The notes under the pieces: generated by a model
Told to the model about the DNA's origin: nothing
The model's database searches: none
What the model saw: only the letters and a program-made list of their open reading frames with translations
Source of the DNA: Cyanosarcina radialis HA8281-LM2
Lineage (GTDB): Bacteria; Cyanobacteriota; Cyanobacteriia; Cyanobacteriales; CCAP-1448
Reading direction: 5' to 3'
DNA length: 64,000 nucleotides
NCBI GenBank assembly: GCA_019359615.1
Contig: JAHHHA010000025.1
Coordinates: 1-64,000, forward strand
Made by a program: the position numbers and the translations under genes
In this document: piece after piece, positions 25,612 through 34,472 of the stretch
Position numbering within the stretch: position 1 is the stretch's first letter
Layout of the letters: every line of letters starts with the position of its first letter

Positions 25612-26532
25612 ATGAAAACACAAGAGCACGTAGTCAAGCTTGATTTCAGTCAAGAGAAGGCAACAGATTTTCTGCTTCCTAAACCTGCTGCCCTTTCAAG
25701 CTTTGACTGTTGGAAGAACCTCCATTTTGAACTTCACCAACAACCTAAGTTTGATACACCAGAACATGAAGGTACATGGCACGTCGTTGCCCAAGGTCTT
25801 TCCTACTTATCCGCAGCACAACCGTCAGCAGGAGAACGATGGTTGGATGGAAAACTTAGTAGAGAAAGGCGCGATCGGGGAGACATTGCAATTATCCCTG
25901 CCAATGTTTCCCAGCGCTGTAATTGGAATACTTCAGCCGAATTTGCGATTTTAGCAATTGACCCTGCACTCCTCAAACAAGTCGGTCAAGATTTAGTCGA
26001 TCCCGATCGCATTCAACTCATTCCTCGGTTTATGAGCGAGCAAGATGTGCTGATTCAAGGGATTTTCTCGGCTGTGAGAGAAGAATTAGAGTTTGGCAAA
26101 ATCGGGGGCGATCTGCTGATCGATCGTCTCACAACGACATTGGCAATTCACCTATTACGGAAATATTGCACTACGCAACCGAAGCTCTCTAGCTATGCCG
26201 ATGGATTATCAAAATCAAAGCTGCAACAAGTGACAGAATATATCAACTCACATCTCGATCGAGACTTAAAGCTAATTGAGTTGGCCGGAATCGCTCAAAT
26301 TAGTCCGTATCACTTTTTACGCTTGTTTAAGCAAAGTTTGGGAATAACACCGCATCAGTACATCTTGCAGCGTCGGATTGAAAAAGCCAAATATCTATTG
26401 CAGCACGGTCAACTCAGCATTGCAGATATTGCTGTCAGGGTAGGGTTTTGCGATCGAAGTCACATGACTCGATGTTTTAAACGCATCGTTGGCGTTACAC
26501 CGAAACAACTGTTGCCAGCCCGATCGCAATAA
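25612..26532 (+). CDS. AraC family transcriptional regulator
   Basis: The 306-aa protein has a variable N-terminal cupin-like sensing region and a C-terminal double helix-turn-helix AraC domain (about residues 205-303). The latter contains LIELAGIAQISPYHFLRLFK, TPHQYILQRRIEKAKYLL and IADIAVRVGFCDRSHMTRCF, ending GVTPKQL. It likely controls the dienelactone hydrolase gene that starts 95 bases downstream on the same strand. The ATG at 25612 gives the normal length. Confidence 0.92.
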   Translation: MKTQEHVVKLDFSQEKATDFLLPKPAALSSFDCWKNLHFELHQQPKFDTPEHEGTWHVVAQGLSYLSAAQPSAGERWLDGKLSRERRDRGDIAIIPANVSQRCNWNTSAEFAILAIDPALLKQVGQDLVDPDRIQLIPRFMSEQDVLIQGIFSAVREELEFGKIGGDLLIDRLTTTLAIHLLRKYCTTQPKLSSYADGLSKSKLQQVTEYINSHLDRDLKLIELAGIAQISPYHFLRLFKQSLGITPHQYILQRRIEKAKYLLQHGQLSIADIAVRVGFCDRSHMTRCFKRIVGVTPKQLLPARSQ

Positions 26533-26627
26533 TTTACCAAAATCCCGCAATTTTTTTCTAGCATCCTGGATAGTAAGTTTTCTAAACTATCAGCAGCAGA
26601 CCAAAATTGAGTAGGCAAGGGTAAATA

Positions 26628-27425
26628 ATGCAAACGAAAAACATCGAAATCAATGCAACCTACATCAAAATACCTAATAATGACTTGCAAATCGATGCTT
26701 ACTTAGCGCAACCTGTTAATACAGGAACCTTTGGTGCAGTTATCGTTTTTCAAGAAGCTTTTGGAGTCAACAATAACACTAGGGATATTACCGAACTAAT
26801 CGCGAAACAAGGATATGTGGCAGTAGCACCTGCGATGTATCAGCGGATTGCTCCCGGTTTTGAATTTGGTCTTTGCCAAGAAGATGTAGTAGGGTATAGC
26901 CCAGAAGCTTATCGGCTGGGCTTGCAATACTATCAACAAGTAAAGTATCAAGAAATATTCAGCGATATTCAAGCTGCGATCGCCTACCTAAAAACTTTAC
27001 CCAATGTAAAAACCGATCGCATTGGTGCTATTGGTTTCTGTTTTGGCGGTCATGTTGCTTACATGGCTGCCACCTTACCCGATATCAAAGCAACAGCTTC
27101 ATTCTATGGTGGTGGAATTACCACTTCTAGTTATGGAGAAGACACACCAACGATCGATCGTACTTCCGAAATTCAAGGCACAATTTATACGTTTTTTGGG
27201 ACAAGGGATGCGGTGGTTTCACAGGAAGAAAACGAAAAAATTGAGGCGGAATTAAAGAAACATCAAATCAATCATCGTGTATTTCGATATGATGCAGGGC
27301 ATGGATTCTTCGCCGGATTCTTCAAAGATAAGTACCCAGCCATAGAGCAGCACCCAAGCTACAATGGAGAAGCTGCGGCTGATGCTTGGAAACACGTTCT
27401 AGCACTGTTTAAAAACAACTTGTGA
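26628..27425 (+). CDS. dienelactone hydrolase family protein
   Basis: The 265-aa alpha/beta hydrolase has a VIVFQEAFGVNNN oxyanion/Glu region, a cysteine nucleophile in GAIGFCFGGH, an Asp in FFGTRDAVVS and the catalytic His in DAGHGFF. This Cys-Asp-His triad with the upstream Glu is typical of carboxymethylenebutenolidase-like enzymes. The natural substrate in cyanobacteria is unknown. It follows an AraC regulator and precedes a small cassette ORF and attC site. Confidence 0.9.
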   Translation: MQTKNIEINATYIKIPNNDLQIDAYLAQPVNTGTFGAVIVFQEAFGVNNNTRDITELIAKQGYVAVAPAMYQRIAPGFEFGLCQEDVVGYSPEAYRLGLQYYQQVKYQEIFSDIQAAIAYLKTLPNVKTDRIGAIGFCFGGHVAYMAATLPDIKATASFYGGGITTSSYGEDTPTIDRTSEIQGTIYTFFGTRDAVVSQEENEKIEAELKKHQINHRVFRYDAGHGFFAGFFKDKYPAIEQHPSYNGEAAADAWKHVLALFKNNL

Positions 27426-27452
27426 AACTTACATAGGTTTCACTAATGCAAG

Positions 27453-27590
27453 ATGAAACCCTATCTGCATCTGTTGCCGTTAAAATGGTTTACCAATGGG
27501 GGTTACTCAATAATCTTCGGCATATACTTGGTATTGGTTGCGTGGGTATTTGCTCTAAAAACGTTCAGGCAATTCGGTAATGACAGCTAA
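27453..27590 (+). CDS. 45-aa single-helix membrane ORF ending inside attC
   Basis: An ATG at 27453 opens a frame with a positive N-terminus, one transmembrane helix (YSIIFGIYLVLVAWVFALKT, about residues 18-37) and a stop TAA at 27588-27590. The stop lies within the AGCTAAC box of the attC-like site, a layout often seen in integron gene cassettes. The product is too short for family assignment. Confidence 0.45.
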   Translation: MKPYLHLLPLKWFTNGGYSIIFGIYLVLVAWVFALKTFRQFGNDS

Positions 27591-27670
27591 CAACACAATG
27601 GAGCGGACAGTATAAAGTCTTCGCGCTTCGTTTGACTGTTGATTGCTGCCGCTCACTTTAGCCGTTAAAC
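27585..27670 (+). other. integron attC-like recombination site (86 bp)
   Basis: The outer boxes are AGCTAAC (27585-27591) and GTTAAAC (27664-27670); the latter fits GTTRRRY. Arms GAGCGGACAG and CTGCCGCTC pair with one unpaired A in the left arm, the extrahelical base that gives attC strand polarity. A variable central stem includes CTTCGCG/CGCTTCG-type sequence. The left arm is shared with the half-site at 25069. No integrase gene is in the window. Confidence 0.65.
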
Positions 27671-27782
27671 TTCCAAGCTGTCTGCGGAGATGCAATGGTT
27701 GCTTAGTTCGGAACGGTATAGAGGATGAGAGGATGCTCTAGAATGGTCAAAAATTGAATGTTGTGACTGAGTCTGATGAGTC

Positions 27783-28505
27783 ATGTCAGAACAAAATAGA
27801 AAACCATCTTCAACCGAAAAGCCAGTTGGAGGCAGCCATATGAACACTTTTATATCGAGCATCGCAGTTCTGCTGTCTGTAATTGCGCTAGGAGGTACGG
27901 GCTTTGCGATCGCTCAAATATTTCAATTACAGCAAAACTTTCGCGAACTCAACGCCTCTGTGCAAAATTCACCTGTTGCTTCTGAATCACCACAGTCTCC
28001 GCCAACAGCTAGTCCATCTACCGTTCCAACGACTGAATTTAACCAGCAGGCGAACACTGAAATCCAGCCTGGTCAATTTGTGCAGTATGCGTTTAAAGAT
28101 AGGGCACAGGTCGAACTATTATCTGTCAAGCGGATTCAAAATCCAGATAACGGGCAGCGAAATGTTGTAAACGTCCAAATGCGGGTTCGCAACCTTGAGG
28201 GCAGAATAAACAACGTAATTGTGCCAGACCAGACAATAGCACGAAATCCTCAAACCAGCGAACGTTACGAATCCTACGATCGGGTGACTGACAAGGCAGC
28301 AAGGGAACAGTCCCGGAGGGACGGTACCAAGATAGATCGTTCGGGCAGAATCGATCGTGCCACTGGGGCCATTTCTATGGGTTTAGTGAAAAAAGGATCG
28401 TCTGTTGATGGCTATGTATGGCTGCTCATCCCTGAAGAAGTCCAAACGATCGATCTGATAATTCCAGAGACAGCAACATTTGTAGCAGTACCGATCTCAA
28501 ACTAA
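27783..28505 (+). CDS. membrane-anchored hypothetical protein with extracytoplasmic beta domain
   Basis: The 240-aa protein has a short polar N-terminus, a signal-anchor helix (SSIAVLLSVIALGGTGFAIA, about residues 25-44), a Ser/Pro/Thr-rich linker (70-90) and a globular domain with VELLSVKRIQNP, VNVQMRVRNLEG and VDGYVWLLIPEEVQTIDL. That pattern resembles DUF4352-like telokin-type beta domains. An alternative ATG lies 19 codons in. Probably exported and tethered; function unknown. Confidence 0.7.
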   Translation: MSEQNRKPSSTEKPVGGSHMNTFISSIAVLLSVIALGGTGFAIAQIFQLQQNFRELNASVQNSPVASESPQSPPTASPSTVPTTEFNQQANTEIQPGQFVQYAFKDRAQVELLSVKRIQNPDNGQRNVVNVQMRVRNLEGRINNVIVPDQTIARNPQTSERYESYDRVTDKAAREQSRRDGTKIDRSGRIDRATGAISMGLVKKGSSVDGYVWLLIPEEVQTIDLIIPETATFVAVPISN

Positions 28506-28542
28506 AACGCCTGCTTGCCGCAGCTACAGTTTAATACGCACA

Positions 28543-29766
28543 ATGGAAAGAACAGAAGCTCGCATCCTCAGCACAAACAACATCCTGGTCGCGCTATCTA
28601 AGTTAGAAAATGAAAGCTCGATCGCAGGCTTTTGCGGATCGACGATCTCTGTAGGCGACCTTTCTCCCGCTCTGCCTAGCTTCTCCCAGAAAACCATTTA
28701 CCTGTGCGGCGACTTATCCCAGGTCAACTGCCACAATTTCAGTGCAGCCGATCGAATATTCGCGATCCGGGAGCTTTCGCACGGCTACCGCGAGGACGAC
28801 GACAGCAAGTTCTGGACGCTGGTAGACCTGGGCCAGGTACCCATTCTCGTGCATGGTGTCGGCGCGTACTATCGACGCTTTTTCGATCTGGGCTTCGACT
28901 ACTTCAACCGAATCTGCACGGAGCACGCTTTCCAGTCCCTCACGGAGTCTACCAAGCCCGGAACTGCCCATCGCACGGGAATCTATCTAACACCCATCCA
29001 GCAGGACGGTGAAGCGCTACACTTCCACCTGCTCAGATGCTCTACGAATCTATCGGGACCGACCGAGAACTTTCGCGCGCAAGATAAGTACATCGTCGAT
29101 GCCCTGAACCAGGAGGCAGGCTTTATCTTCCAGAACCACGCGCCACTGAATCACGTCCTAGCGCAGATCTACCACAACACCCCCGCTACCGCCGCGCAAA
29201 AGCAGTCCAAGGCCAAGATCTCGGCGCACGCAGACAAGACCAAGGATATGCCTGTAAATGGCATCATGGCCTTTTGCACCTTCTACGATCGACTCGATAA
29301 GCTACAGCCCTTGACCCAAGACCCCTTTGATTATGGCTATAAAGGAGTCAGCGGGCTTACCAAGCTACACTTTCATCTCAAAAAGTCGATCGCAGAACTT
29401 CCTGGATGCAACCTCCCCCATCAGTTCGTCTTGACCTTGTACCCCAACTCTGTATTCTTCATGCCGTTGTCCACTAACCGACTCTATACGCACGAGATCC
29501 GCTCGTCTACACTGGATGCCGAGTTGCTCCCGACCCGCCTGGGATACGTGGTTCGCTGTTCGATCGCTGAGGCCGTTCACGAGCATGGCCATACCTTCAT
29601 CAAGATGGATGGAAAGCTGGTGAAGCTAGAACCACCTACGATTGAGGGCATGACTGAGTTGCGCAAGTTGTATGCAGAAGAGAACAAGACTCAAGCCTTC
29701 ATCGATTACGGCGATCGGTTTCTCTTTAGTATGAACGCAGGAGATTACCTTGCCCCCCAAATATAA
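28543..29766 (+). CDS. 2OG-Fe(II) oxygenase-like protein A
   Basis: The 407-aa protein has no obvious family name, but the C-terminal half carries a plausible iron/2-oxoglutarate site. This comprises H229-x-D231 (SAHADKTKDM), a distal H317 (NRLYTHEIRS) and R338 (GYVVRCS) for 2-oxoglutarate. Order and spacing match the overlapping downstream protein, so the two may be paralogues or partners. Base composition is richer in G and C than the surroundings, which hints at horizontal acquisition. The stop overlaps the next start by 17 bases, so they are translated together. Confidence 0.6.
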   Translation: MERTEARILSTNNILVALSKLENESSIAGFCGSTISVGDLSPALPSFSQKTIYLCGDLSQVNCHNFSAADRIFAIRELSHGYREDDDSKFWTLVDLGQVPILVHGVGAYYRRFFDLGFDYFNRICTEHAFQSLTESTKPGTAHRTGIYLTPIQQDGEALHFHLLRCSTNLSGPTENFRAQDKYIVDALNQEAGFIFQNHAPLNHVLAQIYHNTPATAAQKQSKAKISAHADKTKDMPVNGIMAFCTFYDRLDKLQPLTQDPFDYGYKGVSGLTKLHFHLKKSIAELPGCNLPHQFVLTLYPNSVFFMPLSTNRLYTHEIRSSTLDAELLPTRLGYVVRCSIAEAVHEHGHTFIKMDGKLVKLEPPTIEGMTELRKLYAEENKTQAFIDYGDRFLFSMNAGDYLAPQI

Positions 29767-30547
29767 AATCACGGACGAGATTCGAGCGTACAATTTAGTT
29801 ACTGAAGGCAATCTTTTTGAGGAGTTGCTGGCATCGGTTCGGTTTGAAGACGTGGGCAAAGGTCGGCAGGGAGCGGTGCTGATAAAGCTCGACCAGCTAT
29901 GTAACATCCCGATCGTCCGCACCACCACCAGATATAGCGTCCCAGCGCAACTCTTTCGCTCGGTACACGATCGGTTAGCACAGCAGATTAAAACGACTGC
30001 GTTGCTTTCGGCTGACTTTAACAACGCTCTCATCGAAAACTACACTAACGCTTACACCACCATGGGCAGTCATTCCGACCAAGCCCTAGATCTGGCAGAC
30101 GAGTCGTTCATCGCTATTTTCTCCTGCTACAAGCATCCTGAGAGGGCAAACCCGCCGAGGAAGCTGCTCGTCGAATCGAAGGAGTCTGGCAGCGATCGGA
30201 TCGAGATCCCCTTAATTCACAATAGTGTCGTCGCGTTCGACCTTGACACTAATCGGCGGCTCAAGCACAAGATCGTGCTAGACAGATCCGTCCAAACGCC
30301 TGAGAACCAATGGTTGGGCATTACCTTCCGCACGTCAAAGACCTTTGTGCGGTTTCGCGACGAATCTCCATACTTTCTGGACGATACGAGGCTGACGTTG
30401 GCTGACGACGAACAAAGGCAAGAATTCTACCATCTGCGACATCGAGAAAACAATGAAACGGACTTCACCTACCCTCGGATTACTTACACCATCAGCGAGA
30501 GCGACACGATCTCACCCGAACCCCAAATCCCGAATCCCGAATGCTAA
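29750..30547 (+). CDS. 2OG-Fe(II) oxygenase-like protein B
   Basis: The 265-aa protein shows H108-x-D110 (MGSHSDQALDL), H173 (RRLKHKI) and R194 (GITFRTSKTF), the double-stranded beta-helix signature of AlkB-like 2-oxoglutarate/Fe(II) dioxygenases. NNALIENYTNAYTTMG before HxD resembles the AlkB substrate lid. The reaction could be hydroxylation or demethylation of a nucleic acid, protein or small molecule; sequence alone does not decide. It overlaps the preceding oxygenase-like gene. Confidence 0.65.
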   Translation: MPPKYKITDEIRAYNLVTEGNLFEELLASVRFEDVGKGRQGAVLIKLDQLCNIPIVRTTTRYSVPAQLFRSVHDRLAQQIKTTALLSADFNNALIENYTNAYTTMGSHSDQALDLADESFIAIFSCYKHPERANPPRKLLVESKESGSDRIEIPLIHNSVVAFDLDTNRRLKHKIVLDRSVQTPENQWLGITFRTSKTFVRFRDESPYFLDDTRLTLADDEQRQEFYHLRHRENNETDFTYPRITYTISESDTISPEPQIPNPEC

Positions 30548-30566
30548 TCGATCGCGCGAAATAATT

Positions 30567-31112
30567 CTACAATAAATAAACTTGATACTTCTCGATCTTT
30601 TCATAAAGTCGATCGCCTAAAAATTTGCTGGCATCTTTGAGGAGATCGTAGATATAGATTGCTTCTTCCCTGTAGCTCTTAATTTTATCTTTTGTCCAGT
30701 AAGGTGGCGGAGATTGTAAATTAGAAATTCTATCTGCCAGTTTGACCATCCAAATTTCTGCTGGTTGTTGTTTAATTCTTTTCAAACTATCCTCTATTTG
30801 CAGGTGTTTTTCTAAGGTAATGTCCTTGGTTAACGCTAGAACACCGTTGGCTACCGCCTTGCCAAATTCAGCTTCGAGGCGATCGAAAGTTATATCAGTA
30901 TCTTCGATCGCATCGTGCAACAGAGCGCACTGAATGGCTAAATTGCCATCGCGATTGCTTTCTACATTCAAAGCTGCTATAACTTCCATGCAAACAAAAC
31001 TTAAGTGCATGATATAAGGCAAATCCGTACCGGGATATTTCTGCCCTTGGTGGGCTTGGGCGGCGAATTTATAGGCTTTGATATAGCAATCTTGCGACCA
31101 GTAGCTTGACAT
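30567..31112 (-). CDS. HD-domain hydrolase, (p)ppGpp hydrolase-like
   Basis: The 181-aa protein has the SpoT/MESH1-type HD fold: AAQAHQGQKYPGTDLPYIMH, then the catalytic pair in LLHDAIEDTDITFDRLEAEF, and VKLADRISNLQSPP. No synthetase, TGS or ACT domain is present, so it is a stand-alone small alarmone hydrolase candidate. It is cytoplasmic. It runs convergent to the 2OG oxygenase pair and 22 bases downstream of the pectate-lyase-like gene. Confidence 0.82.
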   Translation of the reverse strand: MSSYWSQDCYIKAYKFAAQAHQGQKYPGTDLPYIMHLSFVCMEVIAALNVESNRDGNLAIQCALLHDAIEDTDITFDRLEAEFGKAVANGVLALTKDITLEKHLQIEDSLKRIKQQPAEIWMVKLADRISNLQSPPPYWTKDKIKSYREEAIYIYDLLKDASKFLGDRLYEKIEKYQVYLL

Positions 31113-31134
31113 CGATCTTTAATTAGGTAAGTTT

Positions 31135-33075
31135 TCATTTTTGGAGGATAGCCATCTTGGCTGTCCCAAACTTAATTCCAAATAAGCTACAATTTTTCTC
31201 TTCTCCCTTTACTTTAGTGTTAGTAGGAGCTAATTGTTTAGAACCGGGATATAAAGGAATTACGCTGCCACCACCCCGCCGAGGAACTGAATTATTTTCC
31301 AAATTTCTAGTTTCTCCATTTCTAGTTTCTCGAATTAGCGTTTGATAGCGGCCGCCTCTACCATGTTGAGATTCGGCGATTACTACCGAAATTTGAGATT
31401 CTTGACTTAAAAACGCTGGTTGGTCGGTGGGAATTTGAGACGAAGCCGGATATAGCAATCCACCTAGCAATTCGGTTTTGCCCCCGTTAATAGTTTCGAT
31501 CGCCGTGCCAGGTTTTTCAGTTTTAAATCCCAAAATCCATAACTTACCGCCATTATTTAAGATTTTTCTGCCATTATTTTCGGAATTCAATTGTCTCGCC
31601 CACACTTCCTGTTGGTTAAATTCCCACGATCTCCCAGCAGCATCTTCAATAAACAAACGTCCGGCTACGGTGTTGCGATAGGGACCTATCATCACATTTC
31701 GGAGAACTAAAGTTCGAGAACTTGCTTGTTCTACCCAATATTTAGCATTGAAACCATATTGCGCCCACAACCGTTCTAAAACTACAACGCTCTGTTCGCC
31801 ATCTTCCAATCGAAAAACGGGCTTTTCTGAATTATTAAAAGCATTACCTTTAGCCAGAATAGCCGATTCCATGCCGATAATTCGCCTGACGTTACCGCGA
31901 ATCCGAATTGTATCAGTAACTAGATACTGTCCTTTAGGGAAGTAGATAGTTGTTTTACCAGAATCTATCGCTTTTTGAATGGCCTTAGTCGAGTCTTTCT
32001 TAAATCCTGTTATCGCTCCATAATCGGTAATGCTGGCCCAATTACTGAAGTCGTCTTCGGGCACGCTTGGCACTTCTTGGATCGGCAGTTGCAATGAGGT
32101 TTTATCTGTTGAAAACAGGCTGGGTGTATCTTGAGAAATAAATTCTCTTACAGTGTTCTCGGCAATAACTTTATTACCGTTTTTAATGGCCGATCGATAT
32201 CCTGAAGCTTCAATATTGCGAGTATAGAGTACGCCGCGACGATTATCGATCGCCACAGTTTTGGCAGAACCGCCGCTAAAGTTACCGTTGACGACTACCA
32301 CCAAACCGCGATCGTCTCCTAAATTTTGAATTACAGGCACGGAATTTTCGCTAACTAATCTGCGGATACTTAAGATATTTCCTCGATTTTCAATCCCAGC
32401 AGTTTTTTGATTTTGTAGGGTCAAATTTTCAAACACCATACTATATTCTGGATGTTGAACTTTTACCCCATAATCGAAACCGACGATTTTGACGTTTTTA
32501 ATTAAACCCGGACCCGGCCAAGCTTTGGTGAGTGCCAGTCCTATTGCTCCTCGACGTTTGGGATCGCTAGAAATCAGATTGACGTTGCGAATACCGCCTT
32601 GATTGTTGTTGAGAAATCGAATTGCGATCGCTCCGGGATTGCCCGTTCCTACATCTACCGTCAGGTCGTAAATCGAATTGCGAAAAGCCTCTCCCGTACT
32701 TTTACCTTCAAAGGTGGTAATTACGGGTTTGGGTTGTTGGCGGTTGTCGAAGCCGCGACATTTATCTTGCAGGCGAATGATGGTGCGATCGCGGCTTTGT
32801 CCTTCTAATACTATGCGTTTGTGTGGCTTGCCCCACTCTAAGGTCCCGCAAACCAAATAAGTCCCATGGGGAATATAGACTAGCTTATTTGCGCCTTGCA
32901 AAGCTTGTTGGATAGCCTTGGTGTCGTCAGTAACGCCATCTCCTTTAGCTCCCAAGTCTCTCACATTAACGGCCCCAGAATTTTCTGGTAGGGGTGCAGC
33001 AGCAGCGGGAAGCGACAAAGAGTTAAAACTCAGGAAGCAAATTAGACACAAGGTAAGTAAAGAAAATTTACGCAT
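31135..33075 (-). CDS. secreted pectate-lyase-3-like right-handed beta-helix protein
   Basis: The 646-aa protein starts with a signal peptide (LLTLCLICFLSFNSLSLPAAAA). It then has two copies of the Pectate_lyase_3/GH28-like entry motif: VNVRDLGAKGDGVTDDTKAI near residue 37 and ITDYGAITGFKKDSTKAIQKAI near 345, each followed by YxPxGxYLV. The repeated IRNV/ENLTL rungs fit a parallel beta-helix. It probably acts on or binds extracellular polysaccharide. The exact enzymatic activity is uncertain because catalytic acids cannot be placed by eye. Confidence 0.85.
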   Translation of the reverse strand: MRKFSLLTLCLICFLSFNSLSLPAAAAPLPENSGAVNVRDLGAKGDGVTDDTKAIQQALQGANKLVYIPHGTYLVCGTLEWGKPHKRIVLEGQSRDRTIIRLQDKCRGFDNRQQPKPVITTFEGKSTGEAFRNSIYDLTVDVGTGNPGAIAIRFLNNNQGGIRNVNLISSDPKRRGAIGLALTKAWPGPGLIKNVKIVGFDYGVKVQHPEYSMVFENLTLQNQKTAGIENRGNILSIRRLVSENSVPVIQNLGDDRGLVVVVNGNFSGGSAKTVAIDNRRGVLYTRNIEASGYRSAIKNGNKVIAENTVREFISQDTPSLFSTDKTSLQLPIQEVPSVPEDDFSNWASITDYGAITGFKKDSTKAIQKAIDSGKTTIYFPKGQYLVTDTIRIRGNVRRIIGMESAILAKGNAFNNSEKPVFRLEDGEQSVVVLERLWAQYGFNAKYWVEQASSRTLVLRNVMIGPYRNTVAGRLFIEDAAGRSWEFNQQEVWARQLNSENNGRKILNNGGKLWILGFKTEKPGTAIETINGGKTELLGGLLYPASSQIPTDQPAFLSQESQISVVIAESQHGRGGRYQTLIRETRNGETRNLENNSVPRRGGGSVIPLYPGSKQLAPTNTKVKGEEKNCSLFGIKFGTAKMAILQK

Positions 33076-33171
33076 TGGTTAGAGAAGTTGAGAACGCGAT
33101 CGCTCGTACTGGGTCGATCCGATCGAATCAAAAGTTCATGTTAATCTGGTTCTGCTTAATAATTTAATACC

Positions 33172-33321
33172 ATGCTTGATGACCCAGACGCTAAAACTGA
33201 AGAATGGGAGGATAACATTTTTGCCTCTTCTCAGACAGAAGCAGAACGAAAATGTCAGCAGCTTGCAGAAAAATATACTCTCAGTGGCGGCTCTCTAGTT
33301 ACTTCAACCGGAGCAAAGTAG
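33172..33321 (+). CDS. small acidic hypothetical protein (49 aa)
   Basis: A 50-codon frame from ATG encodes an acidic peptide (DDPDAKTEEWEDN at the N-terminus, ending SLVTSTGAK). It is short and unrecognised. It is positioned just before the 33368 gene with a consistent orientation, so a small real gene is possible. Confidence 0.3.
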   Translation: MLDDPDAKTEEWEDNIFASSQTEAERKCQQLAEKYTLSGGSLVTSTGAK

Positions 33322-33367
33322 ATTAAGGACAAGCTATACAAATGTAAACTTAGAAGCGAAATGAATC

Positions 33368-33694
33368 ATGAGTAAGTACCAACTTCAGTTGAAACCGAAT
33401 CCCGGTCAGTGGTTGCTCTACGTGGATTTAGAGGAAATCAAATCTAAGTCAGTAATTCAAGTGCTGACTTTGTTGGAACAAATGGGATACGATCCTCAAT
33501 TGCGCTATTTAGAAACCGATCGAGGAGTAAAGCTATATGCTCTCCTCAAAGAGGAACAACACGAGCCTACACAGTCGATTTCTGACGAACACGGATTCGG
33601 CGAACTGATAGCTCTTTATGAAGCCTTTAAAGATGAAGATATGGCAATTAGAAGTTCTCGCGGTTTGCCGATTAAAGCACCTGTAACAGCGTAG
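33368..33694 (+). CDS. hypothetical protein (108 aa)
   Basis: A soluble protein with alternating charged and hydrophobic residues. The first 60 residues read as a compact alpha/beta unit (WLLYVDLEEIKSKSVIQVLT), and the C-terminal part includes GELIALYEAFKDEDMAI. No known family is recognised. Confidence 0.6.
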   Translation: MSKYQLQLKPNPGQWLLYVDLEEIKSKSVIQVLTLLEQMGYDPQLRYLETDRGVKLYALLKEEQHEPTQSISDEHGFGELIALYEAFKDEDMAIRSSRGLPIKAPVTA

Positions 33695-33711
33695 GTAAGA
33701 TCGGGATTAGC

Positions 33712-33912
33712 TCAAGATTTCCCTACCGTTTCTGAGGATAGATCGAATTCTTGAATTAGCTTTTGACAGTTTTTAGATGCTACTACTGCTGCTTTCATTA
33801 ATTCCTTGCCTCGCTTCCAATCCTTCGACTCAAAAGCCGTTCGTGCCTCTTGACTTAACTGCGCTGCTCGGCTTGACTCATACTTAATTTGGGTTTCAAT
33901 ATCGTTCAGCAT
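33712..33912 (-). CDS. small helical hypothetical protein (66 aa)
   Basis: The 66-aa protein is predicted all-helical with heptad-like spacing (IETQIKYESSRAAQLSQEAR, then GKELMKAAVVASKNCQKLI). It is convergent with the preceding gene, 17 bases apart. Function is unknown. Confidence 0.5.
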   Translation of the reverse strand: MLNDIETQIKYESSRAAQLSQEARTAFESKDWKRGKELMKAAVVASKNCQKLIQEFDLSSETVGKS

Positions 33913-33964
33913 GGTTATTCCTCATACCATTTTGCCAAATACCTGCTACACATAATTTTCCCGT

Positions 33965-33988
33965 AGGGGCGCAATGCTTTGCGCCCCT
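33965..33988. repeat. REP-like palindrome AGGGGCGCAA...
   Basis: A 24-bp near-perfect palindrome of the form AGGGGCGCAA-TGCT-TTGCGCCCCT. A fully symmetrical copy occurs at 63802-63825. Both are intergenic. Confidence 0.8.
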
Positions 33989-34126
33989 ACCCAAGATGTG
34001 TTGCTGCTCTACCGCTCTATAGGTTATGATGGCAACGATCGCAAGGCGAGACGTTGGTACTCTTCGAGGTTGCTTGCTGTTGCCGATTTAAGGCATTAAA
34101 CCCAACTTTGGAGGAGCGACAAAGCT

Positions 34127-34393
34127 ATGCCGATCGTTATATTAATCGCTTGTAGCATTCTAGTTTTTATTCATGCAAGACGGAAAGGGCGTAGTGGCAT
34201 ATTTTGGATAGTTTTATTGTGGATATCCTGTATAACTATGGGTGCTGCCGTATATGTTTTAAACAGCTTTAGCAGCTTAAATAGACCGCCTAGTTACCTT
34301 GCTTACATAACAACGATTGTTGGCACATTACCCATCTTCATTTTAGTTAACCGGAATCCATCTGATAAAAGCAAGCAGCACTCAAAATACTAA
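34127..34393 (+). CDS. small polytopic membrane protein (88 aa)
   Basis: Three hydrophobic segments (about residues 2-14, 24-46 and 58-76) separated by short basic loops (HARRKGRSG) make an integral membrane protein. It is preceded by GGAGGAGC-type purine-rich sequence as a ribosome-binding site. No family is recognised. Confidence 0.6.
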   Translation: MPIVILIACSILVFIHARRKGRSGIFWIVLLWISCITMGAAVYVLNSFSSLNRPPSYLAYITTIVGTLPIFILVNRNPSDKSKQHSKY

Positions 34394-34472
34394 GCAATGT
34401 TAATAGATGCAGCCAGGATCGCCATAATTAATGTAATTTTTTTAACCATCGAGTTCTGCCAAAACACAAGTC

